From the NCBI RefSeq assembly GCF_003362755.1, contig NZ_QKRA01000001.1, forward strand, positions 795,639-859,638: a stretch of 64,000 nucleotides of DNA. Direction: 5' to 3'. The position numbers were made by a program, and so were the translations under genes. Every line of letters starts with the position of its first letter. The stretch's first letter is position 1. The notes beneath the pieces were generated by a model. It searched no databases. It saw nothing but the letters and a program-made list of their open reading frames with translations, and had not been told where the DNA came from. This stretch comes from Marinomonas piezotolerans. Lineage in GTDB: Bacteria; Pseudomonadota; Gammaproteobacteria; Pseudomonadales; Marinomonadaceae. Below, piece by piece: positions 46,939 to 55,884 of this stretch.

Positions 46939-48136
46939 GTCTACCCTCCAGTTTCTCAGCTAGAAGTTTATCCATCGCGCTACCATCCATTCTTGTCAGG
47001 TTTGGAACGTAACGCGAGTAAACTCGAAACAACATTTCGGTATTCGAATGCCCCATTTGCATTGCAATCCATTCTGGGGATTCTCCTGCCGCCAACCATA
47101 ATGTGGCTGCAGTGTGTCGAGTTTGATATGGCCTTCTTTTCTCTATGCCTAACCGCTTCAGCATTGGGTACCAGACGCGCTTGGTTACGTTGCAATGATT
47201 TAGCGCTTCACCCTCGCGGTTGCAAAACACAAACTTCCCGAAACGCCACGTATTGGCTTTCACTCGTTTGAATGCTTCGTATACAGGTTGACTCATATGA
47301 ATATCGCGAATTGATGACTCAGTTTTAGTGATGTCTTCTTCTCCAGCGACAATCGTTTCACGTATCTTTATGATTCGTTTTGTGAAATCTACGTATTTCC
47401 ATTTCAACCCGTCTATCTCACCCGTACGCATACCCGTGAAGAAGCGAATCAAGTAGTAGTCTCGATAGTCCGTTCTCACTTTATCCAGCAACAGGTTTAC
47501 TTCCTCAAACGTAAAAGGCTGGACATCGGTCTTATGAGACTTAAGCTGCTTGATTCGTATGTAAGGCGTGATAAAGTGGAATTCTTCAGCGGCGTCCTCG
47601 AAAATGCGTCTCAACGGATCCATGATCTTGTTGATTCGAGTGTTACTTAAGCTTTCTCTTCCATTTCGTCCGGGCACTTTGGCGAGAGCTGTACGAAATT
47701 TTAAGAGGTCATTACGAGTGATGCTGCTGATTTCCATCCCACCAAAGTACGGCAGATAATGTTTGTTTATCATACTTTCAATGTTAACGATGTGTGATTT
47801 TCTCCAAGCAACTTTGTGCCTTTCTAACCATCCCAACACATACTCTTCAAAAATTGGCACAACCTGTTGTTCTTGTTTTAAAGACCATTCTTTTGGGTCA
47901 TGGAGCTTCAGCTCTTCCTCGGCAAATCTATGTGCCCCTTTACTATCAGGAAAGTGCTTCGCATAACGAAAAGTTCCAGCCATAATTTCTGCTTCAATAA
48001 CGACCAATAACTTCTCAAGGCGACGTTTATTGGCCACTGTATTTTTGAAGTTCGTTTGCTCTCGACATCTTCGTCCCATATATCGAAAGTCTAAATAAAG
48101 TGTGTTGCTCTCTTTCCTTACGCTCACGCTAGCCAT
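46928..48136 (-). CDS. Tyrosine recombinase (phage-type integrase)
   Basis: 402 residues. N-terminal arm-binding domain (LYLDFRYMGRRCREQTNFKN), central SAM-like core-binding domain, and catalytic domain with Arg in FFTGMRTGEIDGLKW, HxxR in YQTRHTAATLWLA, His in MQMGHSNTEM and Tyr in FRVYSRYVPN. It integrates or excises an element, often at a tRNA gene. An excisionase-like gene lies two bases upstream. A shorter related copy near the tRNA-fMet remnant suggests tRNA-fMet was its target class. Confidence 0.92.
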   Translation of the reverse strand: MASVSVRKESNTLYLDFRYMGRRCREQTNFKNTVANKRRLEKLLVVIEAEIMAGTFRYAKHFPDSKGAHRFAEEELKLHDPKEWSLKQEQQVVPIFEEYVLGWLERHKVAWRKSHIVNIESMINKHYLPYFGGMEISSITRNDLLKFRTALAKVPGRNGRESLSNTRINKIMDPLRRIFEDAAEEFHFITPYIRIKQLKSHKTDVQPFTFEEVNLLLDKVRTDYRDYYLIRFFTGMRTGEIDGLKWKYVDFTKRIIKIRETIVAGEEDITKTESSIRDIHMSQPVYEAFKRVKANTWRFGKFVFCNREGEALNHCNVTKRVWYPMLKRLGIEKRRPYQTRHTAATLWLAAGESPEWIAMQMGHSNTEMLFRVYSRYVPNLTRMDGSAMDKLLAEKLEGRHAV

Positions 48137-48138
48137 AT

Positions 48139-48366
48139 CTACTCCTCCTCTACAGCAGTTGCTAAAGCAATGGTGTCTTCAGATTGAGCAAGCATGTCTT
48201 GTTCAATCGTTTCCCAGATAAATAAAATTTTGCGGCGATTAAAAGGACGAACGTAATGGCGACCTTCGAATAAGCAGATATCTAGAAGCTCGTTTCGGAT
48301 GGTTCTAGGGTTATAATGAATTCTATCCGCCAATTGTTCTGTGGTAAGATACGTGTTCATGTGCAA
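48139..48366 (-). CDS. Small helix-turn-helix protein, excisionase-like
   Basis: 75 residues, with YLTTEQLADRIHYNPRTIRN forming a MerR/Xis-type winged HTH as in AlpA and excisionases. It is translated immediately before the integrase and probably directs excision. Its promoter region is shared with the divergent HTH regulator. Confidence 0.78.
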   Translation of the reverse strand: MHMNTYLTTEQLADRIHYNPRTIRNELLDICLFEGRHYVRPFNRRKILFIWETIEQDMLAQSEDTIALATAVEEE

Positions 48367-48488
48367 CCTCGATCGTTACGATTAAAGAATGATTGTTAAG
48401 ATATCTTAACAAGATAAAAATAGTAGCGAACTGTTTTGTTCACGTCAATATTGTTTTGTATTTATTTATATACAAATATGGAGATTAC

Positions 48489-48725
48489 ATGCTTAGGTTT
48501 CGCATTAAAGAACTGATCGCTGATAAGTCATTCAAGGAAGGGCAGCGTATCACTATGACAAGAGTCGCAGATGAGAGTGGAGTAAACCGGGTATCCCTAT
48601 CTAAAATGGCGAACCAAAAAGGGTTCAGTACAGTGACATCAAACCTCGATTTGCTTTGTGCCTATTTTAAATGTGATATTAGTGATCTTGTAGAATACGT
48701 ATCGGAAGACGAAAGTTCTGAATAG
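48489..48725 (+). CDS. Cro/CI-type HTH regulator (YozG-like)
   Basis: About 78 residues from the ATG at 48,489 (an upstream in-frame start exists at 48,393). ITMTRVADESGVNRVSLSKM is the helix-turn-helix. LLCAYFKCDISDLVEYVSED is typical of the YozG/DUF739-like Cro family. It is transcribed away from the excisionase-integrase genes across 120 bases, so it likely represses them. Confidence 0.82.
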   Translation: MLRFRIKELIADKSFKEGQRITMTRVADESGVNRVSLSKMANQKGFSTVTSNLDLLCAYFKCDISDLVEYVSEDESSE

Positions 48726-48796
48726 AAAGATGGAAGCCGCTTCAAGCACATACTAATGGCGGCTTCTCCAAGACTCATTGTCAGTCCTAACAATGA

Positions 48797-49363
48797 TTAG
48801 AATACTTCTTCATCGGGTGCAAATGTCTTAGGCCTCCTAGCTTCCTTTTTGGCTTCTCTCGCGTCAATGATATCTGATAGATACCACTGCTCATTCATTG
48901 ACTGAAAATCACGCATTTGCCATTTCATTTGATATAAAACACCTCCCCTATGCCGATCAAAGGCAGGACTACCGTTTGGCAAGACCAGTTTTTCAGGAAA
49001 CGTTCGGATGGTGTATATCACATTTTGAGTGGGTAACTGACTGCCAATTACGTGATATTCATCACCTGATAGAATAAACCGCTCCGTGTTTCCGTAACAT
49101 AGTTTAACTGACTCAAAAGATTCTTCTTGAAGGCGCTCCGCTGTGCGCAAAAAGACTCTGAAGACATCCATAGGTCCGACAGAGTCTTCTAGTGATTTTA
49201 AACAGAACCAAAGATCATTGTGCTTTGACTCCAACGTTACTTTAATGCCGCGATTCCGAGGATCTTCTTCTATCACTCGATCAACCGAGTCTTGGAAATT
49301 TTTCGCATAACCCAGGCCTGCAAATGACGCCAAAAGGATGACTATACATGTGGCTTTTAACAT
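48797..49363 (-). CDS. Hypothetical exported protein, 188 aa
   Basis: Signal peptide (IVILLASFAGLGYA). The rest is soluble with few cysteines, and the family is not recognised. Its ATG overlaps the stop of the upstream exported-protein gene (TAATG at 49,361-49,365), so the two are coupled and probably act together in the periplasm. Confidence 0.6.
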   Translation of the reverse strand: MLKATCIVILLASFAGLGYAKNFQDSVDRVIEEDPRNRGIKVTLESKHNDLWFCLKSLEDSVGPMDVFRVFLRTAERLQEESFESVKLCYGNTERFILSGDEYHVIGSQLPTQNVIYTIRTFPEKLVLPNGSPAFDRHRGGVLYQMKWQMRDFQSMNEQWYLSDIIDAREAKKEARRPKTFAPDEEVF

Positions 49364-49992
49364 TAGAAGGCCTCCAAATCATCAGCTTGATTGGCACTGT
49401 CTATCTGCTCTTTAGCCACATAAAACTCAGGGCTTTCATAGGTTATTTTAACGAACCCTTTTCCTCTTCCTTGACCTTCTATCTCCACAGCTAAAAAACC
49501 GCCAGATATTTGATACTGGGTCACATACGCACCACAGCCATCATAATCAAGGCATTGGTAAAACTCGTCAGCATCGTCATAGAGCTTCATTCCAACATAT
49601 TCTAATTTATCTGAAGGTTGCCCATATTTTTTTGTCATGATCGAGTTAACACTTTCATATAACGCCTTGCCCTCACTGCCGTACAGATCTGCAGTAAAGG
49701 TATTAGAACTCACTATAAGCTTTACAAGATTGCTTTTATAAGTTAAAGCAAGGTATTGATCGCCTTTGGACCAAGGCTTAGGGGTGGTGACGGAAGTCAA
49801 GTATTCAAACTGACCGGTGGGCCTAGGAGAGTTAAAACCAGCTTGGATCAGCTCTTGATTAGACATTCCCCATTTGAGCCCAAATGGCTCTGGGAAAGCA
49901 GTTGATTCCGCCCAAGAAAGACTATTACCAAGAATAGCAATAGTCACAACAGCGCAAGTAGTTAAACTCTTAATGAAATACATAGACAACAC
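49363..49992 (-). CDS. Hypothetical exported protein, about 209 aa
   Basis: Signal peptide ending LGNSLSWA. The mature protein begins FPEPFGLKWGMSNQELIQAG, a pattern seen in small periplasmic proteins of unknown function. Acidic C-terminus (SANQADDLEAF). It is the first gene of a coupled pair beside the Zorya genes, on the same strand but 157 bases past zorD. Confidence 0.6.
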   Translation of the reverse strand: MLSMYFIKSLTTCAVVTIAILGNSLSWAESTAFPEPFGLKWGMSNQELIQAGFNSPRPTGQFEYLTSVTTPKPWSKGDQYLALTYKSNLVKLIVSSNTFTADLYGSEGKALYESVNSIMTKKYGQPSDKLEYVGMKLYDDADEFYQCLDYDGCGAYVTQYQISGGFLAVEIEGQGRGKGFVKITYESPEFYVAKEQIDSANQADDLEAF

Positions 49993-50149
49993 CTTCGTTA
50001 TTCAGTGAAAACAACTCTCTACTTTGAGAGAACTGATCTGTGAATTGCAGAAGGTGTGCCAGATAAATAACTACATATAAATCAATTATTTAACTATTAA
50101 ACCAAAATTTTCAAGGTAAGAAAAATTATCTAACATATAAAATATTATG

Positions 50150-53100
50150 CTAAAAACCCATCGAGTTCATAAGCTCATGTTCATTGACTACCTCTGGTGT
50201 TACAACTGCGTCTCTAAGCATAGTCTTTTTGGCTAATAATCGATCTAAGTTCACATCAAACGAATCGTACTCTGGGTGAAGCAGACAAGGTAAATGAATA
50301 AACACATCTTTCTTTTGCCCAATACGATACACACGATCGGTAGCTTGTGCTTCCTTTGCTGGGTTCCAATGGCGCTCTAAATGCACAACATGATTAGCAC
50401 CGACGACTGTTAAGCCTACACCCGCTGCAACAGGTGACATGATAATAATATTAAAACCTTCTTTTGCCTCAAAATCAGTAATCATACCTTTACGAGACAA
50501 CTGATCCTTTTTAGTTGCTACAGCTTTAGCATCGCCATTTATGATATGAATATCCAATCCAAAAATCTTATCAAGGCATATTTTCAACACAGCTTGCAGC
50601 TTTTTAGTGGTAGCAAAGATAATTACTTTTTCGTCTTTATTGCGAATATCATGCAAAGTATTTAACAACATTCTTAACTTTTCGGACTCGTTAAGCTGTT
50701 GCATCGCTTCTTTGCTGGAGCCGGCTGGCGTTTTAAAAATTTGATCTAAACGCGGGTGGAGGCTAACTTTACGCAGTTCTTGTAATACAGCGAGCGCATG
50801 GCCTGTACCATCCTCTTTGGCTTTAGATTTTCGATAATCTTCGATGATTTGGTCATAAACTATTTTCTGTGCGCCTGACATCTGTTGGGCAAGATCAGGA
50901 GCAAAAGCCATATTATCGGCCAAATCCAGTCGCAAGCCGGTACGAATGGTCTTTGTCGGCATCCCTGTTAACTCATCTTCTTTTGTACGGCGCAACATAA
51001 ATTGACCAACCGCAGCTCTAAGGTCTTCACCAACTTCTAGACGCTTAGCAGGTTTATCTTCCTCTTCCGCATTACTTATTGGTTTGATCCAACGCTCTTT
51101 AAAGTATGTCCAATCACCCAACAAGCCAGGCTGTGCGCTATCAAATAAGCACCAGAACTCGCTAAGACTGTTTTCAACAGGAGTACCTGTTGCCAGCAAT
51201 TTAAAATCTGCTTTCAGAGCTTTGGCTGCTCGGGTTGCTTGAGTGTTAGGATTTTTAATGTTCTGCGCTTCATCAAACAACACAATGCCCCAATCAATCA
51301 CACACAACGAGAACTGATAGTCTCTTAGGGTTTGATAGGTAGTAAGAACAATGCGTCGATCCATATCAAGGCGTTTAGTCGCTGCTTCCGGACCAACATG
51401 CAGAGCGTAGCGTATTGATTCATAGTCTGCTTTTGTATCGTTCATCACCGAGCTTAATTGAATTGACTCACGCTCAGCCCCTTGCTTACGAAAATCTTTT
51501 AAATCCCGTCCAGACTGGAGAATTTTAATATCCCTAAACGGTGACGAGTTAAACGTAACGGCAACCTCTTGCTCCCAGTTTTCCAACAAACTTAATGGAG
51601 CAACGATTAAAATTGGTTTTTCAGGTTGGCTATTTTGTTTTTGCAGAGCTAGATATTCCGCCAACATTACCAATGTCATGTAGGTTTTACCTAACCCCAT
51701 ATCATCCGCAAGCAAAGCCCCCTGAATACGATATAAGTCATCATGATCGTCACCTAGTGCCGATTTCAACAAGGCTAGCATCCATTTGATACCTGACTCC
51801 TGATGTGGAAATGGAGATCTAGCTAGATTAGACCGGTCAAAGTCTGGTGACTTATCAAGATTCTCGACTTTAGTAACAATATCTTGGTTATGTTCGTCGG
51901 TCTCTTTTAGCAGCAACGAGACTTTTTCTTTGCGAACTAAACTCTCTTCTATCTCAAGGTCATTTTGATCGTCACCGGACTGAACGATTTTATCTTTTGC
52001 TTCAGCTAAAGCCCCTTGGACACGCTGTTCATCACGAATATCAATCGACTCATCATTGACAACAACGCTATCAGCCTTTTGCCCTTTCGCTTGTTCATAG
52101 CTTTGTTCGAACGCTTGTATGTCTTCATCGCATTCTAAAAGCTTAACCAAGCGCTCTGGCGGCTCACTGACTACGTTAGTCGAAAACCACTTGTTGCTCG
52201 CATCGCTATCTTGTCCAAATGGCAAATAAACCATCTTGCCAATACCTGCCACTCGAACAGAAAAACCCAAGTCTAAATTTACAATCGATGCGTCTAAGAA
52301 TGCAGAGGGGGTTTGAATAAACTCAGCCACCTTATTAGCTGGAATGGTTCTGTTTTGAAGAACCTCCTGAACCGCTTGTTTCTTTTCATCTGATAAAAGA
52401 ACAATACGGTCTTTGACCCGTATGACCTGTCCATCACCAGCAAGCTGTACCCAGCGGTTCTGCAACTCTTCTGATGAAGAACCATCTCCCAAACTTGGAG
52501 AAAGTTCTAAGCTACCGTCTGCACGCAGATTAGCGGATATGGTGACATTCTCTGGTTGGACTAGCTCAAACTTTTCAAAATGTTTTAGATCGAGATTTAA
52601 ACCATTCTTTGTCGCTTGTTGCAATTTAGCGACAGCCAAGACATTCGCTAACTCTGTACGCTCGTCAGCAGATAAAGCAGAGTGCCCTTCAACAGCTTTA
52701 ATAGCATCTAACTGGCTAGGAGAAAGTAAGAACTGAGTACTTTCACTAAACACTAAAATCGGCCCTTTTCGACGAACTGGGTATTTGTTGTTACCTAGCT
52801 TCGCGAACAAAGTGAGTGTAAAACCGCTCTTTGTCGTACGCCCTTGTACATCAAGGTCAAATGAACCATCAAAAGGCACTGGTAGTCCCAGAGCATCAGC
52901 ATCTTCGGGGTCTAAAAGTACAGCCTCTTCGCTATCGATACGAAAACCATTTGGCAGCGGCTCAGCAACAGTTCGCTCCTGAAGCATTTTCAGCAATACA
53001 TGCTGAACAAGCTGAAGCCCTCCACCTTGACCTTGATTTAAACAATGGTATGCAGCTGGATCTGTGACAAAATTGACACCAAAAGAATCAAATACAGGCT

Positions 53101-53173
53101 TATAAGATAAATTATGCTCTATAGACGTAGAGTCTTTTGGTAGCAATTTTTTTACGAAATCAAACAATGACAT
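50150..53173 (-). CDS. zorD: Zorya type I ZorD, SNF2-family helicase
   Basis: 1007 residues. The N-terminal 400 residues are family-specific. The SNF2 helicase follows with motif I LADDMGLGKTYM (about 490-500), motif II VLFDEAQNIKNP (about 632), motif III LATGTPVEN, motif V MSPVAAGVGLTV and motif VI ATDRVYRIGQKK. In Zorya I it acts in the cytoplasm downstream of the ZorAB motor and is needed to attack invading DNA. It is 12 bases after zorC in a four-gene operon. Confidence 0.9.
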   Translation of the reverse strand: MSLFDFVKKLLPKDSTSIEHNLSYKPVFDSFGVNFVTDPAAYHCLNQGQGGGLQLVQHVLLKMLQERTVAEPLPNGFRIDSEEAVLLDPEDADALGLPVPFDGSFDLDVQGRTTKSGFTLTLFAKLGNNKYPVRRKGPILVFSESTQFLLSPSQLDAIKAVEGHSALSADERTELANVLAVAKLQQATKNGLNLDLKHFEKFELVQPENVTISANLRADGSLELSPSLGDGSSSEELQNRWVQLAGDGQVIRVKDRIVLLSDEKKQAVQEVLQNRTIPANKVAEFIQTPSAFLDASIVNLDLGFSVRVAGIGKMVYLPFGQDSDASNKWFSTNVVSEPPERLVKLLECDEDIQAFEQSYEQAKGQKADSVVVNDESIDIRDEQRVQGALAEAKDKIVQSGDDQNDLEIEESLVRKEKVSLLLKETDEHNQDIVTKVENLDKSPDFDRSNLARSPFPHQESGIKWMLALLKSALGDDHDDLYRIQGALLADDMGLGKTYMTLVMLAEYLALQKQNSQPEKPILIVAPLSLLENWEQEVAVTFNSSPFRDIKILQSGRDLKDFRKQGAERESIQLSSVMNDTKADYESIRYALHVGPEAATKRLDMDRRIVLTTYQTLRDYQFSLCVIDWGIVLFDEAQNIKNPNTQATRAAKALKADFKLLATGTPVENSLSEFWCLFDSAQPGLLGDWTYFKERWIKPISNAEEEDKPAKRLEVGEDLRAAVGQFMLRRTKEDELTGMPTKTIRTGLRLDLADNMAFAPDLAQQMSGAQKIVYDQIIEDYRKSKAKEDGTGHALAVLQELRKVSLHPRLDQIFKTPAGSSKEAMQQLNESEKLRMLLNTLHDIRNKDEKVIIFATTKKLQAVLKICLDKIFGLDIHIINGDAKAVATKKDQLSRKGMITDFEAKEGFNIIIMSPVAAGVGLTVVGANHVVHLERHWNPAKEAQATDRVYRIGQKKDVFIHLPCLLHPEYDSFDVNLDRLLAKKTMLRDAVVTPEVVNEHELMNSMGF

Positions 53174-53185
53174 AAGAAAATCCGT

Positions 53186-55123
53186 TTACTTCTGTTTTAG
53201 GCGATACATTTGATTAAAGTCCTTTTCTACAAAAGGAGCTAACTCGCCACGAATGTACTTCAAACAATGATTAGCAGTAACATCCAGAGAGGTTCTTAAG
53301 TTAAATAGGTTGCATGATCCAAGTTGCTCAATCTTATGTAATATTTTTCTTCCTTCAGCGCTAAGGTCGTCAAAACTCTGCTGAGCAGTAGGTTCATGGG
53401 TTACATGATCACTATTGGTATTTGGCAAGCTCCAAAAGTAGCCATCATCAAGCAATACTTTGCCTTCTGATCTCAATGAATACAGAATCGAGTTAATCTT
53501 GGATCGTTCAACAACCAAACCAAACTCTGTAAGCAAAGCATTGACTATAGATTTGCCTTTAATTGAAGAATTGATTTCTATTACGCTAAGAATCTGAGCT
53601 TCAAGTGTTTTACTTAAATCAGACTTTATCTTTTTGACAACAGGCACACCAAAACGCCTGATGTACACTTGGTAATCTTCCCTTGAAAGAACTTTTTCAA
53701 GATCCAATACCACGCCATTTTCAGCCAAAAACTCAATGGCATTTTTTTGCCAAGTCGTCGGCGAATGAGTGATAGCTTTATAGTTCCCATCATATGATTT
53801 ATTAAAATCACGAACAAAGCCAACTGTTAAATCTAAATGACTAAGAGATTTAAGGGAATAATCTGATAGCCTTGAGCTTGGTAGGCCGGTGTAAATCCAT
53901 AGTTTAAATTGATGAGAGCCCTCAATTATATGGAACTCTCCACAATCTAAATAGATAACAGCTTTATCATTCATGTGTGAGTCAGAAAGCTTGATAAAAC
54001 TTGTTGTCATGCTCTTGCCAAGTACTTTCTTCACTGTAGTAGCTGCACTCTGCCCCAGCATCAGCCTTGTATTTCGAATAATGCCGTGCTCGTATAGCCC
54101 TTCTAAGAACTTTTTACGTGCAGGGAACATTCTATTGAGAGCATCATCACCGGATTGCTTCCCATACTCTTCGATTGCCCCTAGGAACAAACGCAAGTCT
54201 TCTTTTGCAAGCCAGCTTGTCACCATCTTGATACGATGCTCACCTATTGGTTGCCACCATTCACGATAATTTTTTGCAGTGTTAGCTATGCGCGGATCAC
54301 CCGCCATATCGAGCACAAAGTTTTGCCAGATACTAGATGGGGCACCACCTGAACGATCTATCATAATTTCAAGAGCAATATGCCCGATTCGCTTACCATC
54401 TTCATATGGCATCTTTGCCACTTCGGATTTAGATAATTCAGCAAGGATGTCATGAGATTCCCCTAACGGTATCTCTTTCAAAGTCTCCAAATAGTATTGC
54501 GCATGACAGATATTTAAGAAGCGCCCTTGGGGTAGATCATTTAGGCGTAGCTTTTTAAGCTGGTCACTCAGGTCAAGATGATTTTTCTTGGCTAAGTCCA
54601 CCACAGCCTTAGGTGCAGACAGATCAAAGAGCCAATTTTTATGTTGATGTAGAGAAGACAAGATTGTATTGCTTGGTTGCTTTCGATCACTTAAGCGAAA
54701 GTCTATTTGCCCTTGCAGCCAAGTCGTTAACTTTTCAAAAACCGAATCGATGTTTAGCATATCGAAATAGCGGTAAAGTAATGCAATTAGGTTCATCAAA
54801 GAAGACATCCCTAATTTCGGGTGTAGCTCTTTTATATGATCAATAAATGAATCGTTAAGTGAACGTCGCCTAACATCTTCATTATCAATCCAAAGCTGTG
54901 TCAGAACCCGTACACCTCGTCTTTTCTTAATTACTTTCTTAACCTGGTCGAATTCGCCGTTTAAGATTAAACGGCGAATTCCCTCTTCAAGCGCTTTAAA
55001 CTCTTGGCTTTGCCCAGCTCCGTCTGCAATCTTCTTAGTATTCGCTGTTAACTTTACCCACTCTTCAGTGACTTTTTCCCACTGAGCATCTTGTAACTTA
55101 GGAATAGAAGGTAACTGCAACAT
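53186..55123 (-). CDS. zorC: Zorya type I ZorC, EH_Signature protein
   Basis: 645 residues, soluble, with the long EH-signature core (TLMWMSSLM-like helical repeats around 100-330) and a C-terminal segment resembling winged helices (from about 500). Recognition rests mainly on order, length and position between zorB and zorD, because the EH signature is poorly defined by short motifs. It starts two bases after the zorB stop. Proposed role: DNA binding and linking the motor to ZorD. Confidence 0.8.
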   Translation of the reverse strand: MLQLPSIPKLQDAQWEKVTEEWVKLTANTKKIADGAGQSQEFKALEEGIRRLILNGEFDQVKKVIKKRRGVRVLTQLWIDNEDVRRRSLNDSFIDHIKELHPKLGMSSLMNLIALLYRYFDMLNIDSVFEKLTTWLQGQIDFRLSDRKQPSNTILSSLHQHKNWLFDLSAPKAVVDLAKKNHLDLSDQLKKLRLNDLPQGRFLNICHAQYYLETLKEIPLGESHDILAELSKSEVAKMPYEDGKRIGHIALEIMIDRSGGAPSSIWQNFVLDMAGDPRIANTAKNYREWWQPIGEHRIKMVTSWLAKEDLRLFLGAIEEYGKQSGDDALNRMFPARKKFLEGLYEHGIIRNTRLMLGQSAATTVKKVLGKSMTTSFIKLSDSHMNDKAVIYLDCGEFHIIEGSHQFKLWIYTGLPSSRLSDYSLKSLSHLDLTVGFVRDFNKSYDGNYKAITHSPTTWQKNAIEFLAENGVVLDLEKVLSREDYQVYIRRFGVPVVKKIKSDLSKTLEAQILSVIEINSSIKGKSIVNALLTEFGLVVERSKINSILYSLRSEGKVLLDDGYFWSLPNTNSDHVTHEPTAQQSFDDLSAEGRKILHKIEQLGSCNLFNLRTSLDVTANHCLKYIRGELAPFVEKDFNQMYRLKQK

Positions 55124-55125
55124 AA

Positions 55126-55884
55126 TTACGGCATCTCCAGCCTATTTCTAACAGACTCATACTCTGCAATGCTTGGACGTCGAATGGTAAAACGAATGTC
55201 GATTCGTCGGTTGGTCCGATAATCTTGCTCTGTAACTTCTGATTCAACAGCGCGTCGAGTTGCAGCATAGCCACTCACTGAAAACAATGGATTACCGTCA
55301 CGGTTCTTAACACTATCAAGTTTAAGATCATCTGGAAGTGAATCTCGCCAAAGCTCCCATAACGAGATCGCTCTAAAAGTTGATAATCCCCAGTTACCTT
55401 TACCCATCATGCCATTAAAGTTCTTACTATCCGTATGTCCTTCAATGAAAATAGTATCTAAGTATTGCTCTCGGTCATCCTGATTGATTACTTGAGATAG
55501 TACTTCACCAATCTCCAACGCCGTATTCTCAAATTGAGGGCCGATATTAAACGCCGCACTATCAAAGCCAAGGATATCGTTCGGGATACTCAGAACTGTT
55601 TCGTTTTCGCTAACTGTGACCTGAATGCCTCTCTGGCGAAGTAGTTCTGCCGCCTCATGCAGAATGGTTTTACGAACACCTTCGGCTTTATGCAGCATCT
55701 CCAATTCTTCTGTAAACGCTTCTTGCTTATTCTCAAGTTCCTGCTTTGCTTCCATCAGCTCAACCATAAGCACGACAGAGGCCAATACAAACAAGATCAG
55801 CAAGCCTGACAGAATATCAGAAAAGGACATCCAGTAAGGGTTCTCCTCATCGACATTAACTTGCCCAGATTTGAACACACGCAT
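55126..55884 (-). CDS. zorB: Zorya ZorB, MotB/OmpA-like stator subunit
   Basis: 252 residues. A single membrane helix (about 22-45) carries Asp23 in SFSDILSGLLILFVL, in the place of the proton-conducting Asp of MotB. A coiled segment and an OmpA-like peptidoglycan-binding domain follow (TIFIEGHTDSKNFNG, RTNRRIDIRF). It forms the 5:2 ion-driven motor with ZorA. Start and zorA stop overlap by one base. Confidence 0.92.
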   Translation of the reverse strand: MRVFKSGQVNVDEENPYWMSFSDILSGLLILFVLASVVLMVELMEAKQELENKQEAFTEELEMLHKAEGVRKTILHEAAELLRQRGIQVTVSENETVLSIPNDILGFDSAAFNIGPQFENTALEIGEVLSQVINQDDREQYLDTIFIEGHTDSKNFNGMMGKGNWGLSTFRAISLWELWRDSLPDDLKLDSVKNRDGNPLFSVSGYAATRRAVESEVTEQDYRTNRRIDIRFTIRRPSIAEYESVRNRLEMP